From assembly GCF_049243985.1 (NCBI RefSeq), contig NC_135369.1:21974533-22038532 (forward strand): a stretch of 64,000 nt of DNA, given 5' to 3'. The translations under genes and the position numbers were made by a program. The notes under the pieces are model-generated. The model was not told the origin of the DNA. It worked only from the letters and a program-made list of their open reading frames with translations, and ran no database searches. Shown one piece after another: positions 10,936 to 20,999 of this stretch (position 1 is its first letter; the number at the start of each line of letters is the position of its first letter). Source of the stretch: Paroedura picta. Its lineage: Eukaryota > Chordata > Lepidosauria > Squamata > Gekkonidae.

Positions 10936-11205
10936 AGAAGAAGAGTTGGTGTTTATACTCCGCTTTTTCACTGCCCGAAGGAGTCTCAAAGCGGCCTACA
11001 ATCACCTTCCTTTCTCTCCTCACAAAAGGCACCCTGTGAGATAGATTCAAATGAGTAGCCGTGTTGGTCTGAAGTAGCCCAATAAAATACCTGTGAGATA
11101 GGTGAGGCTGAGAGAGCCCTGACAGAACTGCTCTGTGAGAACAGCCCTATCAGGGCTGTGACGAGCTCAAGGTCACCCAGAGAAGGCGACATGCAGAGAA
11201 ATCAA
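10936..11205 (-). mobile_element. tRNA-derived SINE split by a 45-bp retro-insertion
   Basis: Same family as 7990-8323, reversed. The body is interrupted at 11045-11089 by unrelated sequence with a perfect 12-bp flanking duplication. Confidence 0.8.
11045..11089 (+). mobile_element. Ultra-short LINE-tail insertion inside a SINE
   Basis: A 45-bp insert containing TAGCCGTGTTGGTCTGAAGT and ending AATAAAATA, flanked on both sides by CCTGTGAGATAG (11033-11044 and 11090-11101). The CGTGTTGGTCTGAAG motif is that of an amniote LINE 3' end; 21420-21460 has it in reverse. Confidence 0.75.
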
Positions 11206-12110
11206 ATGTGGGGCATCAAATACACACACCTGGGGTGTTCCTGATTTCTTGTCTTTGTCCCTGGCACATTGTTGTCCTTATCGCTGTTGTTTGGAAGTAC
11301 CTTCTTAGGGCTGCAATGATTATTATTCCAGTGTGTTGGCAGAGTGCTTGGGCTTACAACTCAGTTGATCTTATGGGCAGGTAAGAATCAGAATAACAAA
11401 CAGAGACGCTTTATCTTTACAAACAAATATGAATCCTTTATTATAAGGAACTCCATTTCTAGACAGGATAGAGGAGTGGCAGGATTTTAAGTAGCTAGGA
11501 TGGATAGAGATGCAGGAAAGCAAGTCCTGCTGTCACAAGGCAGGGTGCCAAGATGGAGAAAACTGACAAAGTGTGAAGAGAAGGTGTCGAAGGAGGAAAG
11601 TTTCTCTAAGACCTTTTCCCCATGGGGAATTTGGCCCGGGCCGGTGCTGGTCTTGTTGTTGGCCCTCCATTGCCCTGCAGCAAGGGAATGCAGATATTTC
11701 CATGTTCCTTTTTTTGCCCCAGGCACCAATGGGACCTAAATTGGAGCAGGCCCATGTGAACAGGGAAGGATCAGGCCCTCCAGGTCCAGCTCCTCTTTTG
11801 CATACAGCATCCCGGAAGGGACAAAAGGAACGCTCCAGTGGCTCCGCAGCGCTTAACGGTACCGCGGAGCCAACAGAGGCATTAAATTTTTTTTGCACAA
11901 AGGTGAGATTGCGTTGTCGGAGTTCACCTGACTGCATATTTCCCACAACAGGAGACGCTTTATGCCCAACTGCCGTGACATAAGGAAACCACACTTCACA
12001 ACATGTGAATTCAGGGAGCCATTTCTGACCATGCATTGGGAGATTCTTGATCTTTTCCGTCCCATTCAGGACCCTTTGGGTTTTATATCCAACATTCAAG
12101 AACTAAATGG
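11206..12110. other. Unassigned sequence
   Basis: No known repeat or exon recognised. A 188-codon minus-strand open frame (12099-11533) has no domain character and overlaps other long frames, so it is not called as a gene. Confidence 0.35.
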
Positions 12111-12111
12111 G

Positions 12112-12425
12112 TGCCAGAAACAGGGCTCCCAGCTCTGGGTTAGGAAATACCTGGAAATTTGGGAGGTAGATCCTAGGGAGGGTAGTGTTGGGGGAGGGGA
12201 GCGACCTCATCAAGGTAAAATGCTCTAGAGCAGGGGTAGTCAAACTGCGGCCCTCTAGATGTCCATGGACTACAATTCCCATGAGCCCCTGCCAGCAGGC
12301 TAAGGACTAAGTAACCAACTTCAGGTTCCTTCCCGGGGAACTGATCTCCGTAGCCTGGAGATCAATTGTAACACCAGGAACTCTCCAAGCACCACATGGA
12401 GAGTGGCAGGCCTAAAAAATTGGCA
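12112..12425. mobile_element. GTTGCCAAC-type MITE interrupted by half a palindromic hAT MITE
   Basis: The halves at about 12112-12230 and 12305-12425 match the MITE family at 1130-1345. Between them, 12231-12300 is one arm of the hAT MITE (starts CAGGGGTAGTCAAACTGCGG), with its second arm missing. Confidence 0.6.
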
Positions 12426-12628
12426 GACACCACAATGGGGATTGTTGCTCCAGGGTAGAGACTAGATGCTTCTGATCTCCAGTGCACATCTACATAAATA
12501 CCTGCCCATCATGCATAGCACATTCTGCTGTTTCATACTCTGTAGTTGTGTTTTAAACTGCTAGAATCATAGAATAATAGAGTTGGAAGGGGAATTGTTG
12601 TCCATTATGTTTTGTTGGTAGATTACTT

Positions 12629-12759
12629 CAGGGGTAGTCAAACTGTGGTCCTCCAGATGTCCGTGGACTACAATTCCCATGAGTCCCTGCCAGTGTTTGA
12701 TGGGAATGTTTGATGGGTAGTCCATGGACATCTGGAGGACCACAGGTTGACTACCCCTG
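12629..12759. mobile_element. Palindromic hAT MITE, copy 3
   Basis: Inverted repeat CAGGGGTAGTCAAACTGTGG to ...GACTACCCCTG, with a shortened loop. Flanking 8-mers do not match well, so the copy is older or rearranged. A short CR1 tail (12563-12590) precedes it. Confidence 0.75.
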
Positions 12760-13227
12760 GATGGGAGAAGTCTATTTCCGAGAAAATGAACACGGGCGGC
12801 AAGCATGTGTAACAATAGGCGTGGTGATTCAAGCAGTGACCCTTGGTCTAGAAAACAGAGAGCGCGCCTCAGATTTGTATTTTCTTGTAGAGGAAGAGGG
12901 AGCCATCCTATGTGAGGTGAAGAATAAAAGCCTCCTCAGAGGTGTTCGGCTGTTGACGAGCATTTTGTCACTGTGTCCTTGGCGGCTAGATCTCCACTCA
13001 TCTTTTCCCCCTCCTGTTCTCCTTAAGCCTTCCTTAATAGATAGCTTGCTGGGTGTGAACAAGATGTCTTTTGTACTCCTGCCTTTTAACTCAAATACCT
13101 TCTCGGCTATTTCCTGACCTTCAGAGGCACTACTCCCCCTCCCATCTGGCTGCCTGTGGCCTCCTGTGTGGGCACCGATTCACAACAGGTGAGATCCCCT
13201 GAGCTGAGAGATGCAGCAGTGGCAGGA

Positions 13228-13342
13228 TTGCCAAGGTCACCCAGCTGGCTGCATGTGGAGGAGGAGTGGGAAATCAAAGCTGGTTTTCCAAATTAGAGGT
13301 CGTCGCTCTTAACCACTATAAGACCACGCTGGCTCTCAGTAT
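13228..13342 (-). mobile_element. tRNA-derived SINE, head part
   Basis: Minus-strand SINE head: AAGGTCACCCAGCTGGCTGC to CCACGCTGGCTCTC. Truncated at its 3' side. Confidence 0.75.
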
Positions 13343-13817
13343 ACCCCACTGAGGTCCCTTGCCCTCCTCCCAAATTTCCAGCAGTTTCCCAATTCTAAAT
13401 TGGCAGTCTTACCCAGGAAGAGCAACTGGGGCACAAAATTACTTAGTGCAACAAAAATTATCTTCGAACTTCATTTAATCCTCTCCCCAATTTAAAGACT
13501 CTGAACCCATTCTTTTAGAAGTAATAGAGCCCAGTGGGTGGAGCTAGGCTGGGAGGGAGAGGGGTGAGGTCCCTGTCCTCCCCAGGCTCCACTCCCAAAT
13601 CTCCAGGAGTTTCCTAACCTGGAGCTGAAATCCTATCCCCCTCCCCCACAACCCCTGCCTATGGCTAGTTGCTGCATCTCACTTTTCAGAGAACCTCACC
13701 TGTTGCAAATTGGTGCTTACCCAGGAGGCCAGTCAGGACAGGAAGGGGATGGCGAGGGATGCCTCTGAAGGTCAGGAAATTATTCCAGATGGGATACAAA
13801 AGATGGGGGGGGGAATC

Positions 13818-13858
13818 CATTCATTCATTCATTCATTCATTCATTCATTCATTCATTT
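13818..13858 (+). repeat. (ATTC)n microsatellite
   Basis: About ten tandem ATTC units. The reverse-phase unit (GAAT)n occurs at 34368-34406. Confidence 0.95.
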
Positions 13859-13954
13859 GCAAGACGGAGCTCTTTTGCCAGGTTTTTGGTTGAGGCTGGG
13901 GCCAACGAATGAGAGTCAGTATCCCCCTCACCCCCGCTCTGATAGCAGGGGGTA

Positions 13955-14108
13955 TCAGAGTGGTGAGCTCCCCCTCACTGGCAGTCTTCAAGCAAAGGTT
14001 GGATACACACTTTTCTTGGATGCTTTGGGCTGATCCTGCGTTGAGCAGGGGGTTGGACTAGATGGCCTGTATGGCCCCTTCCAACTCTATGATTCTGTGA
14101 TTCTATGG
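13955..14108 (+). mobile_element. CR1 3' tail
   Basis: Plus-oriented: GAGCTCCCCCTCACTGGCAG through GGGGGTTGGACTAGATGG to ATTCTGTGATTCTATGG. Same subfamily as 35680-35930. Confidence 0.8.
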
Positions 14109-14129
14109 TAGGAATAATGAAAGTTTTTC

Positions 14130-14240
14130 CGCCATGTTGGGATTGTTTTAATGGGTATTTTAATGGGGACAAGACTACTGTTACCCGCCACAAGCCTATG
14201 GGGAGTGGCAGGAAATAAATCTAACAACAACAACAATAAT
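14130..14240 (+). mobile_element. L2-like LINE 3' tail
   Basis: Contains TTACCCGCCACAAGCCTATGG and an AATAAATCTAACAACAACAA end; matches in reverse the tail at 17160-17300. Confidence 0.45.
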
Positions 14241-15560
14241 AATAATATGCTGCCCTCCCCAGAGAGTAGATGTCATTCTCATGATAGTTAAGAAGAGGAG
14301 GAAGGGAAGAAGTTAGCCAGAATACCTCTGGAGACCCACAATTTGACCACCCCTGGTGGTCAATTTGACCTCTCAACAGCTGCTACCCACCATAGCTAAT
14401 TTTATTCCTCGGAAAAGCAATGCTAGAGGGGAAGCTGTTTGGAAGGATGGTACCTTTATGTCCTGTTTGTGGGTGTCTTGGAAGCATCTTGACAGCTATG
14501 CCGGTTGCCAACTTTGGGTCTGGACATTCCTGAAGAAGGGGCACCTGGGGAAGGGTGGAATTTGGAGGGCGGGCGGTCTCTCTGAAGGTCAGGAAAGAGA
14601 TAAAGGCAGGGACCGGCCAGGGCATGATCGAGTCTTCCACTGCAGTCGCACAGTTTATTTTACTGATGTTATTTATTTAGACCCTTTAGTTGCTGTAGTT
14701 GGTTGGGGGATTTAGGGATACTCTTTTGCCATCCTCGATGGAAATTTCCTCTACTTGGCTTTTATCATCCCCCCCCCGCCCCGCAATTTCACACGCTGTT
14801 CCTTGTAATTCCATGGCTTCCGCTGCCTCCCCACCACCCCCAATGTCTGGCTCACACTAATTGTGCTGCTAGAAGTGCTAACAGATTTGCTGCTTCCCAA
14901 GCCTTTTGGAAGGGCCCACCGTGTCCCTGTCATTGAATCTGGAATTGGGATGAGGAGACAGTCTGTTCTCTGGGGCAGGACTTTTCTCCCTCTGATTTAG
15001 AAGATCTATGGTTTTGCTTTTCTGCCTGGCAGAGGGCTCACAAGGTAGTTCACAGCGTGGAATTATAAAAATTATTGTTTTTAAAAAAACAGTTAATAGC
15101 AGAATGAAAGCAATAATAGAAACAGTGATAAAACGTCAGAAAGCAACAATTGGCAATAGGATCTGCGTAACGAATCCATTCAGAGCAGCAGGATCCATTC
15201 AGGTCTTTTCCTGCCCAGTCTGGATTGGGCCCTGCTGGATCACTTTGAAGGGCCAAGTAATCCATCATACATCTTTGCATGGTGTAGCCATTAGGTGTGC
15301 CGTCCTCCTCATGGGGCTGGAGGGAGGAGGATCAGCTTCCTTGGAGAAAATGGCTGTTTTGGAGGATGGACACTATAACACACACACACACACACACACA
15401 CATTATAGGCTCCTCCACAAATTCCATCTTTCTCAGGCTCCACCTCCAAATCTCCAGGAATTTCCAGACCCAAAGTTGGTTATCAAGATGCTTCCAAGAT
15501 ACCCATAACCAAGACATAGAGGTACCACCAAGACATAAAGGTAAATGTAGATCATGGATA
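14241..15560. other. Mostly unassigned sequence
   Basis: Pieces resembling the GTTGCCAAC-type MITE appear near 14500-14590 and 15420-15500. (CA)n lies at 15380-15402. Nothing else recognised. Confidence 0.35.
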
Positions 15561-15563
15561 TCA

Positions 15564-15725
15564 AGAATCATAGAATCATAGAGTTGGAAGGGGCCATACA
15601 GGCCATCTAGTCCAACCCCCTGTTCAATGCAGGATCAGCCCTAAGCATCCAAGAAAAGTGTGTATCCAACCTTTGCTTGAAGACTGCCAGTGAGGGGAGG
15701 CACAGTTTGACCACCTCTTCCCTAA
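15564..15725 (-). mobile_element. CR1 3' tail
   Basis: Minus-oriented CR1 tail, from the paired AGAATCATAG units to the CTTGAAGACTGCCAGTGAGG block. Confidence 0.8.
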
Positions 15726-15727
15726 GG

Positions 15728-15980
15728 GAACCAGCTTGCTGTAGTGGTTAAGAACAGTGGCTTCTAATCTGGAGAACAGGAGTTGATTCCCCACTCCTCC
15801 ATATGCAGCCAGATGAGTGACCTTGAGCTTGTCACAGTCCTACTAGAGCTGTTCTCACAGAGCAGTTCTGTCAGAGCTCTCTTGGCCTCACCTGTTTCGC
15901 AGGATTCTGTTGTGGGGAAAGGAAGGGAAGGCTATTGTAAACTGCTTTGAGACTCCCCCTGGTATAAAAGCCCGACTTCT
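15728..15980 (+). mobile_element. tRNA-derived SINE
   Basis: Full-length but worn copy: CCAGCTTGCTGTAGTGGTTAAG head, GTAAACTGCTTTGAGACTCC, and a shortened end. Confidence 0.75.
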
Positions 15981-15984
15981 AAGC

Positions 15985-16290
15985 ATTGCCTTGCTGGCTT
16001 AGATCAAGATTCATCTAGTTCAGCTTTCCATTCCGTGTAGTTGTTAGCCAAATGCTCTCAAGGTCAAAATCAGGAAAGGTAAGATGGCAATGGCCCTCCC
16101 TATCTTATTCCTCCCATCCAGCAATTGGTATTCAAAAGTATACTGCCTCTGCAGCTGGAAGTGCTCAAGAGTTGTCTAATATCCTTAATGGCATCTAAGC
16201 TGGTGACTGCCACCATGTCTGGTGAAAATGAATCCCACAGTTTTAATTATGTGTAGCTTGTAAACTAGATTGAAGCAGTTATTCAACGCC
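15985..16290 (-). mobile_element. CR1-related 3' untranslated fragment
   Basis: Reverse of the type of CR1 tail seen at 19540-19830 and 22520-22740 (TTCATCTAGTTCAGC near the start). Weakly conserved. Confidence 0.45.
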
Positions 16291-16655
16291 ATGGAGGAAA
16301 AATAAAGAAATCTCACCAAAAGCAAAACAAGAGGAGCTTAGCATGGTGTCTGCTCAGGTTCCCATCTTGATTAATTATGTGTTTTGTGAAGAAATACTTT
16401 TGTTTCCCTGGCAAATAGGTTCAGTGCAGTTCATGGGTTGATCAGAGTTCTAGGGTTTATGGGAGAGGGGGAAAGGTCTCTTTTTTCTTCCTCAACTCCA
16501 TAATTTTCAATGCTGCAATCATATCTTCAAGTCTGACTCATCGTCTTTTCAGAACTAAAACCATGCCTCCGGTTGCTAAAGTTGCCTGAAGTCCTCCTGT
16601 ACCTTTAAGATTTGCCCAGATGGTGAAAATCATACTAGGTTTTTGCTTTCCTCAT

Positions 16656-16942
16656 TAGGTAAAGGTAAAGGTATCCCCTGTGCAAGCACCGAGTCATGTC
16701 TGACCCTTGGGGTGACGCCCTCTAGCGTTTTCATGGCAGACTCAATACGGGGTGGTTTGCCAGTGCCTTCCCCAGTCATTACCGTTTACCCCCCAGCAAG
16801 CTGGGTACTCATTTTACCGACCTCGGAAGGATGGAAGGCTGAGTCAACCTTGAGCCGGCTGCTGGGATCGAACTCCCAACCTCATGGGCAGACAGCTCCA
16901 GACAGCATATCGCTGCCTTACCACTCTGCGCCACAAGAGGCC
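16656..16942 (-). mobile_element. Sauria-type SINE
   Basis: Minus-oriented. The tRNA-like head is GCCTCTTGTGGCGCAGAGTGG, and the RTE/Bov-B-like tail has GGGTCAGACATGAC. Near-identical to 30944-31232 and partly to 52646-52757. Confidence 0.8.
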
Positions 16943-17028
16943 CTTTCCTCATTATGATGCTGCAAAAACAGGAAAAGCTGTCCCTGGCAGAATTCTCCCT
17001 CTGATTCAGCTAAAATCATAGGGCATTT

Positions 17029-17145
17029 CCGCACATTGGTTAAAATAGCGTTATGCCAGCTGTATCACAAAGCGTGATAATTTATGGCGCTTCACGGACC
17101 CTCCACACCTTTTTGCCTTCTCACTTTTTTTGGCTGTCTTTTAGC
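17029..17145. mobile_element. Fragment of a GGGC-terminal MITE
   Basis: Begins GGGCATTTCCGCACATTGG, matching the ends of transposons A and D, then breaks off at about 17145 (TTTTAGCGCTAG). Confidence 0.5.
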
Positions 17146-17159
17146 GCTAGAATCATGAT

Positions 17160-17690
17160 GATGATGATATTTGATTTATTACCCGCCACTCCCTGATGGC
17201 TCATGGCAGGTTACACATGTCTGAATAAAAACCCCATTAAAAACCCAGACATAAAATCACAATTTATTAGTCAAAAATCAAAAGGAAGAAGATAGGCAGA
17301 AAAACAAAACCCTTACTATTCTCGGTACCCTCAGTAAACCTCTCATAGAGGGGTGGGAGGGAGGAGGGTGCAGATGTTGCTTGCAACCGCCACTCATATC
17401 ACTCTCCTGGAGGGGGGGCCATGTAGATCCCCCTGGCCATTCCGGCCTCAACCATAGACCTGGTGGAAGAGCTCCATTCTGCAGGCTCTGTGGAATGCTG
17501 AAAGCTCCCGCAGGGCCCGCAGCTCTTTTGGGAGCTCACACCACCAGGTAGGCGCCAGGACTGAAAAAGCTCTGGCTTTGGTTGAGGCCAGTCGGGCTTC
17601 CCTGGAGCTGTGAATAACCAACAAATTAGTGCCCGCAGAGCGTAAAGCGTATAGAATAATAGAGCGTATAGAGGAAAGAGCGTAAAGAGC
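17160..17690 (-). mobile_element. L2-like LINE 3' end with ORF2 C-terminus
   Basis: The minus strand encodes a stretch reading AFSVLAPTWWCELPKELRAL, the typical C-terminal segment of L2/CR1-group ORF2 proteins, followed by the 3' UTR. The copy at 48000-48465 has a related segment. Confidence 0.6.
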
Positions 17691-17695
17691 ATATA

Positions 17696-17775
17696 GAAAA
17701 ATAGAGTTGGAAGGGACCTCCTGGGTCATCTAGTCCAGCCCCCTGCACTATGCAGGACACTCACCACCCTCTGTT
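17696..17775 (-). mobile_element. CR1 3' tail, second subfamily
   Basis: Tail with GGAAGGGACCTCCTGGGTCA and CCCCCTGCACTATGCAGGAC, differing from the CTCAACGCAGGAT subfamily. Confidence 0.7.
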
Positions 17776-18310
17776 AAACCCCTGAGCTTTCTGAGACCCT
17801 GGACCGGACAGCTTGACCTGTGATTCTCTCCTTTCGCATGCAGAAGAGTTGTAGCTCAGATTAAAGGTGCTGCAGATCAAAATGCCATTAGGGACTGTTA
17901 CCCCACAACAACAGGCAGCGGTCAACCGGAGGGAAGCCAAGGTGCAAGAATAGGCACTTTTTTGAACCCAGGCCCACTCAGAGCTGCAAATAGCAGCTCT
18001 CGCCTCCCTTTTAGCATCTGTTGCCAGCCGACTGGAAGCATTGTGTGCTTTCCACTGTTCGCGAAGCATACTGCTTCCTGTCCCCACCACCTGCTAGACA
18101 GTGTTGCTTAAAATGCAGTTCACATTTTTGAAGTAAGTTCTTAGTTTTATCGAGAAATAGTGTGCATTGGGAAGACTCAAAGCCTACCGGAAGCCAGACT
18201 CTTTATCAACTCCCCCATCTTTTCAAGTTCCAGTCTGTTTGGTTTAAAATTGCCAGCTTCAAGTTGGGAAATGCATGGAGAATTGGGGTGGTGGGAGGGG
18301 GTGTTGGAGC
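17776..18310. other. Unassigned sequence, partly LINE-like
   Basis: No clear family. There may be LINE ORF2 remnants on the minus strand at 17850-18080, but the match is too weak to call. Confidence 0.3.
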
Positions 18311-18319
18311 CTAGGGCTG

Positions 18320-18680
18320 CCAACCTCCAGGAGGTGGCTGGCAATCTACAGCCGACAAAGATCAGTTCACCTGGGGGAAAATGGCTACTTTGGAAGGTGG
18401 AATCTATGCATTATACCCCACCGAAGGGACCTCAATGGGTTCAATGCTTTAGAGCAGGGGTAGTCAAACTGCGGCCCTCCAGATGTCCATGGACTACAAT
18501 TCCTGGGAATTGTAGTCCATGAACATCTGGAGGACCGCAGTTTGACTACCCCTGCTTTAGAGTCCACCCTCCAAAGCAGCCATTTTCTCCAGGTGAAATG
18601 ATCCCTGTTGCCTGGAGATCAGCTGTAATAGAGGAAGATCTCCACCCCCTATTTGGAGGTTGGCAATCCTAGTTTTGTCG
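18320..18680. mobile_element. GTTGCCAAC-type MITE pair carrying a palindromic hAT MITE
   Basis: Two oppositely oriented halves (18320-18446 and 18563-18680) flank the hAT MITE at 18455-18554. Together they form a larger foldback. Confidence 0.6.
18455..18554. mobile_element. Palindromic hAT MITE, short form
   Basis: A 100-bp copy lacking the central loop region, flanked by an exact 8-bp duplication CTTTAGAG (18447-18454 and 18555-18562). Confidence 0.85.
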
Positions 18681-18814
18681 CATGGACTTGTGGGAACGTT
18701 CTCTCTGTACCTGCTTAGAATTGCTTTTACAAGCTGGGAAATGCAGGGGAGGGGTAATTAATACTATATCTGATAGGCCGATGAGCATGATGAGGTTCCT
18801 ATGAAAAGGAAATA

Positions 18815-19830
18815 CTTCTTTACATACATTGAACATGAGTCAGCAGTGTGACTCGGTGGCTAAAAAGACAAATGGGGTTTTGGGCTGTATCAAACGGAGC
18901 ATCGTGTCCAGATCACGGGAGGTGATGGTACCGCTGTACTCTGCTCTGGTTCGGCCTCACTTGGAGTACTGTGTTCAGTTTTGGGCACCCCAGTTGAAAA
19001 TGGTGAGGGGTTTGGAGACCAAGACGTATGAGGAAAGGTTGGGGGAGCTTGGTCTGTTTAGCCTGGAGAGGAGAGGACTGAGAGGGGATCTGATAACCAT
19101 CTTCAAGGATTTAAAAGGCTGCCAAATAAAATGGTCTTCCCCAACCCCTGGGCTGCAGACCAGTATCGGTCCATGAAGTCCTCGGTACCGGGCCAGGGTG
19201 GGGGGGGAGGCGTGGCCATGAGCACAGCAGTGGGCACGCCTCCCTTCCCCCGTGGCACGGTGCTCACGAATGCCGTGCTGTGGGGGGGAGGTGTGGGTGC
19301 TGGCAGGAGCTGCCGCGCCTGTGCGTTTGCGCCTGTCAGCACACTGGTGCCTCCCTCTCCCCTCCCTCCAGTCCCCGGCCTGAAAAAGATTGGGGGCCAC
19401 TGATATAAAGGATGGGACAAAGTTCTCTCTTGCCCCAGAGGGAGGGACCAGAACCAATGGAATGAAATTAATTCAAAGGAAATTCCCTCTAAACATCCAG
19501 AAGAAGTTCCTGACAGAGCGGTTTCTCAGTGGAACAGGCTAAGGAATTATCTGCCAGAAGACATAGGAAAAATCTTTCAAAGGGGATTTGACAGATTCAT
19601 GGAGGATAGGTCTGTCTGTCTACTAGCCATGATGGGTGAGGGGAACTGCCACATTCAGAGACACTAAACCTTCAGATCCAGGAGACAACATCAGGGGAAG
19701 GCCTCAACTTCTATGCCGTGTTGTTGGCCATCCAGAGGAATTGGTTGGCCACTGTGTGAGACAAGATGATGGACTAGATGGGCTACTGGCCTGATCCAGG
19801 AGGGTTCTTTTTATGTTCTCTTCTTATTGG
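18815..19830 (+). mobile_element. CR1 LINE 3' part with ORF2 C-terminus and nested hAT element
   Basis: Encodes the CR1 ORF2 C-terminal block ([58 protein letters not shown]), is interrupted at about 19131-19403 and resumes (LSLAPEGGTRTNGMKL-like). The 3' UTR ends near GGCCTGATCCAGGAGGGTTC. Truncated at its 5' side and degraded. Confidence 0.8.
19131..19403. mobile_element. hAT-type element inside CR1
   Basis: Ends (TCTTCCCCAACCCCTGGGC and ...GATTGGGGGCCACTG) match the hAT type at 7223-7682. Flanks AAATAAAA and ATATAAAG are a worn 8-bp duplication (6/8). Confidence 0.65.
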
Positions 19831-19854
19831 CAAAAAAAAGGAGATAACTATTTT

Positions 19855-20110
19855 TCTTTTTAATACTCCACTTTTCACTATCCAAAGTGACTTACAAACA
19901 CCTTTCCCTTCCTCTCCCCACAACAGACACCCAGTGTGGTAGGTGGGGCTGAGAGAGCTCTAACAGAACTGGTTGGTGGGAACAACTCTAACAGGACGGT
20001 GTCTGGCCCAAGGTCACCCAGCTGGCTGCATGCGGAGGAGTGAGGAATCATACTCAGCTCTCCAGATTAGAGGCTGTTGCTCTTAACCACCTCACCAATC
20101 TGGCTACTGG
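19855..20110 (-). mobile_element. tRNA-derived SINE
   Basis: Minus-oriented copy with the CACAACAGACACCCAGTGTGG and AAGGTCACCCAGCTGGC blocks, ending in the SINE head CCAATCTGGCTA. Confidence 0.75.
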
Positions 20111-20227
20111 GTTTTCCCAAATAATCTCCCCTGTTCAACTGTTTCAGATTGGGACAATATATTGTAGGGAAGGAGAGACTAAAGCCCCTTCCTGTGCTCC
20201 ACAGTGAGAATGTGAATTGGGCTTCTC

Positions 20228-20418
20228 TTGTGATGGAACCAGGGTTGCCAGATCTGGATTGGGAAATAAATGCCTGGAGATTTTGGAGCGTGAGGAGAGC
20301 AGGGTCTGAGGCAACTTCCAAAGTGGCCATTTCCCCCAGGGGAAGTGATTTCTATTGCCTGGAACTCAGTTGTAATAGAGGGTGATCTCCACCCACCACC
20401 TGGAGAATGGCAACCCTA
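20228..20418. mobile_element. GTTGCCAAC-type MITE
   Basis: Runs from GGGTTGCCAGATCTGG to CCTGGAGAATGGCAACCC, showing the inverted ends of this family most clearly in the window. Confidence 0.65.
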
Positions 20419-20653
20419 GAAGGAACCGAGAAGAACTTTCATGCCTATTACAAAGGAGACAGAGGGAGGGTGGGGGACCCTGTCCTAACCTGTGTCCTCT
20501 GGAATGTGTAAAGAGGAGATGCCTTTGCTTCCAAACTATAGTGCTAGAATCCCACACTCCATCTTGAGGTAACGCTGATCTTCACTCCCAACTTTAACTA
20601 ATAGCTCATGTCGATTCCTTCTCCTTTGTTATCTTTCCTGTTATTAAAATCTA

Positions 20654-20980
20654 GATCAGCCTTTCTTAGCTTTATTATCACTGAAACATGCTTCAGGCTT
20701 CAAGAAACCCCAGAAGTGGTACAATCGTGCAGAATATGATTGGGAAGCATAGTTGTGTCCACACCCACCTGTGGGCCCTCCCCTTCCTACCCCCTCCAGG
20801 CCCATCAGTGGTCATTTTGGGAGGGGGTGGACATGACCACATATGGTCATATCACCTAATAAATGTTTAACAAATCTAAAAATGAATTTAAAATGAATTA
20901 ACCCCCACCCATTTGGAAAACTCTTCCAGGGCTGTCCAAAAAAACCCTGGATTTCACGAAACCCTGGCTGAGAAAGCCTA
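20654..20980. mobile_element. hAT-type MITE with exact 8-bp duplication
   Basis: Ends TCAGCCTTTCTTAGC and GCTGAGAAAGCCT; flanked on both sides by AATCTAGA. The GCTTCAAGAAACCCCAGAAGTGG region recurs in damaged form at 47560-47640 and 51130-51220. Confidence 0.7.
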
Positions 20981-20999
20981 ATCTAGATTGTAAACCCCA

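Noticed and set aside
11533-12099. 188-codon minus-strand open frame
   Set aside because: No domain, overlaps long frames in the other direction, and shows no exon borders.
13818-13858. Short tandem units as a CRISPR-like array
   Set aside because: Simple 4-bp microsatellite without spacers, in vertebrate DNA.
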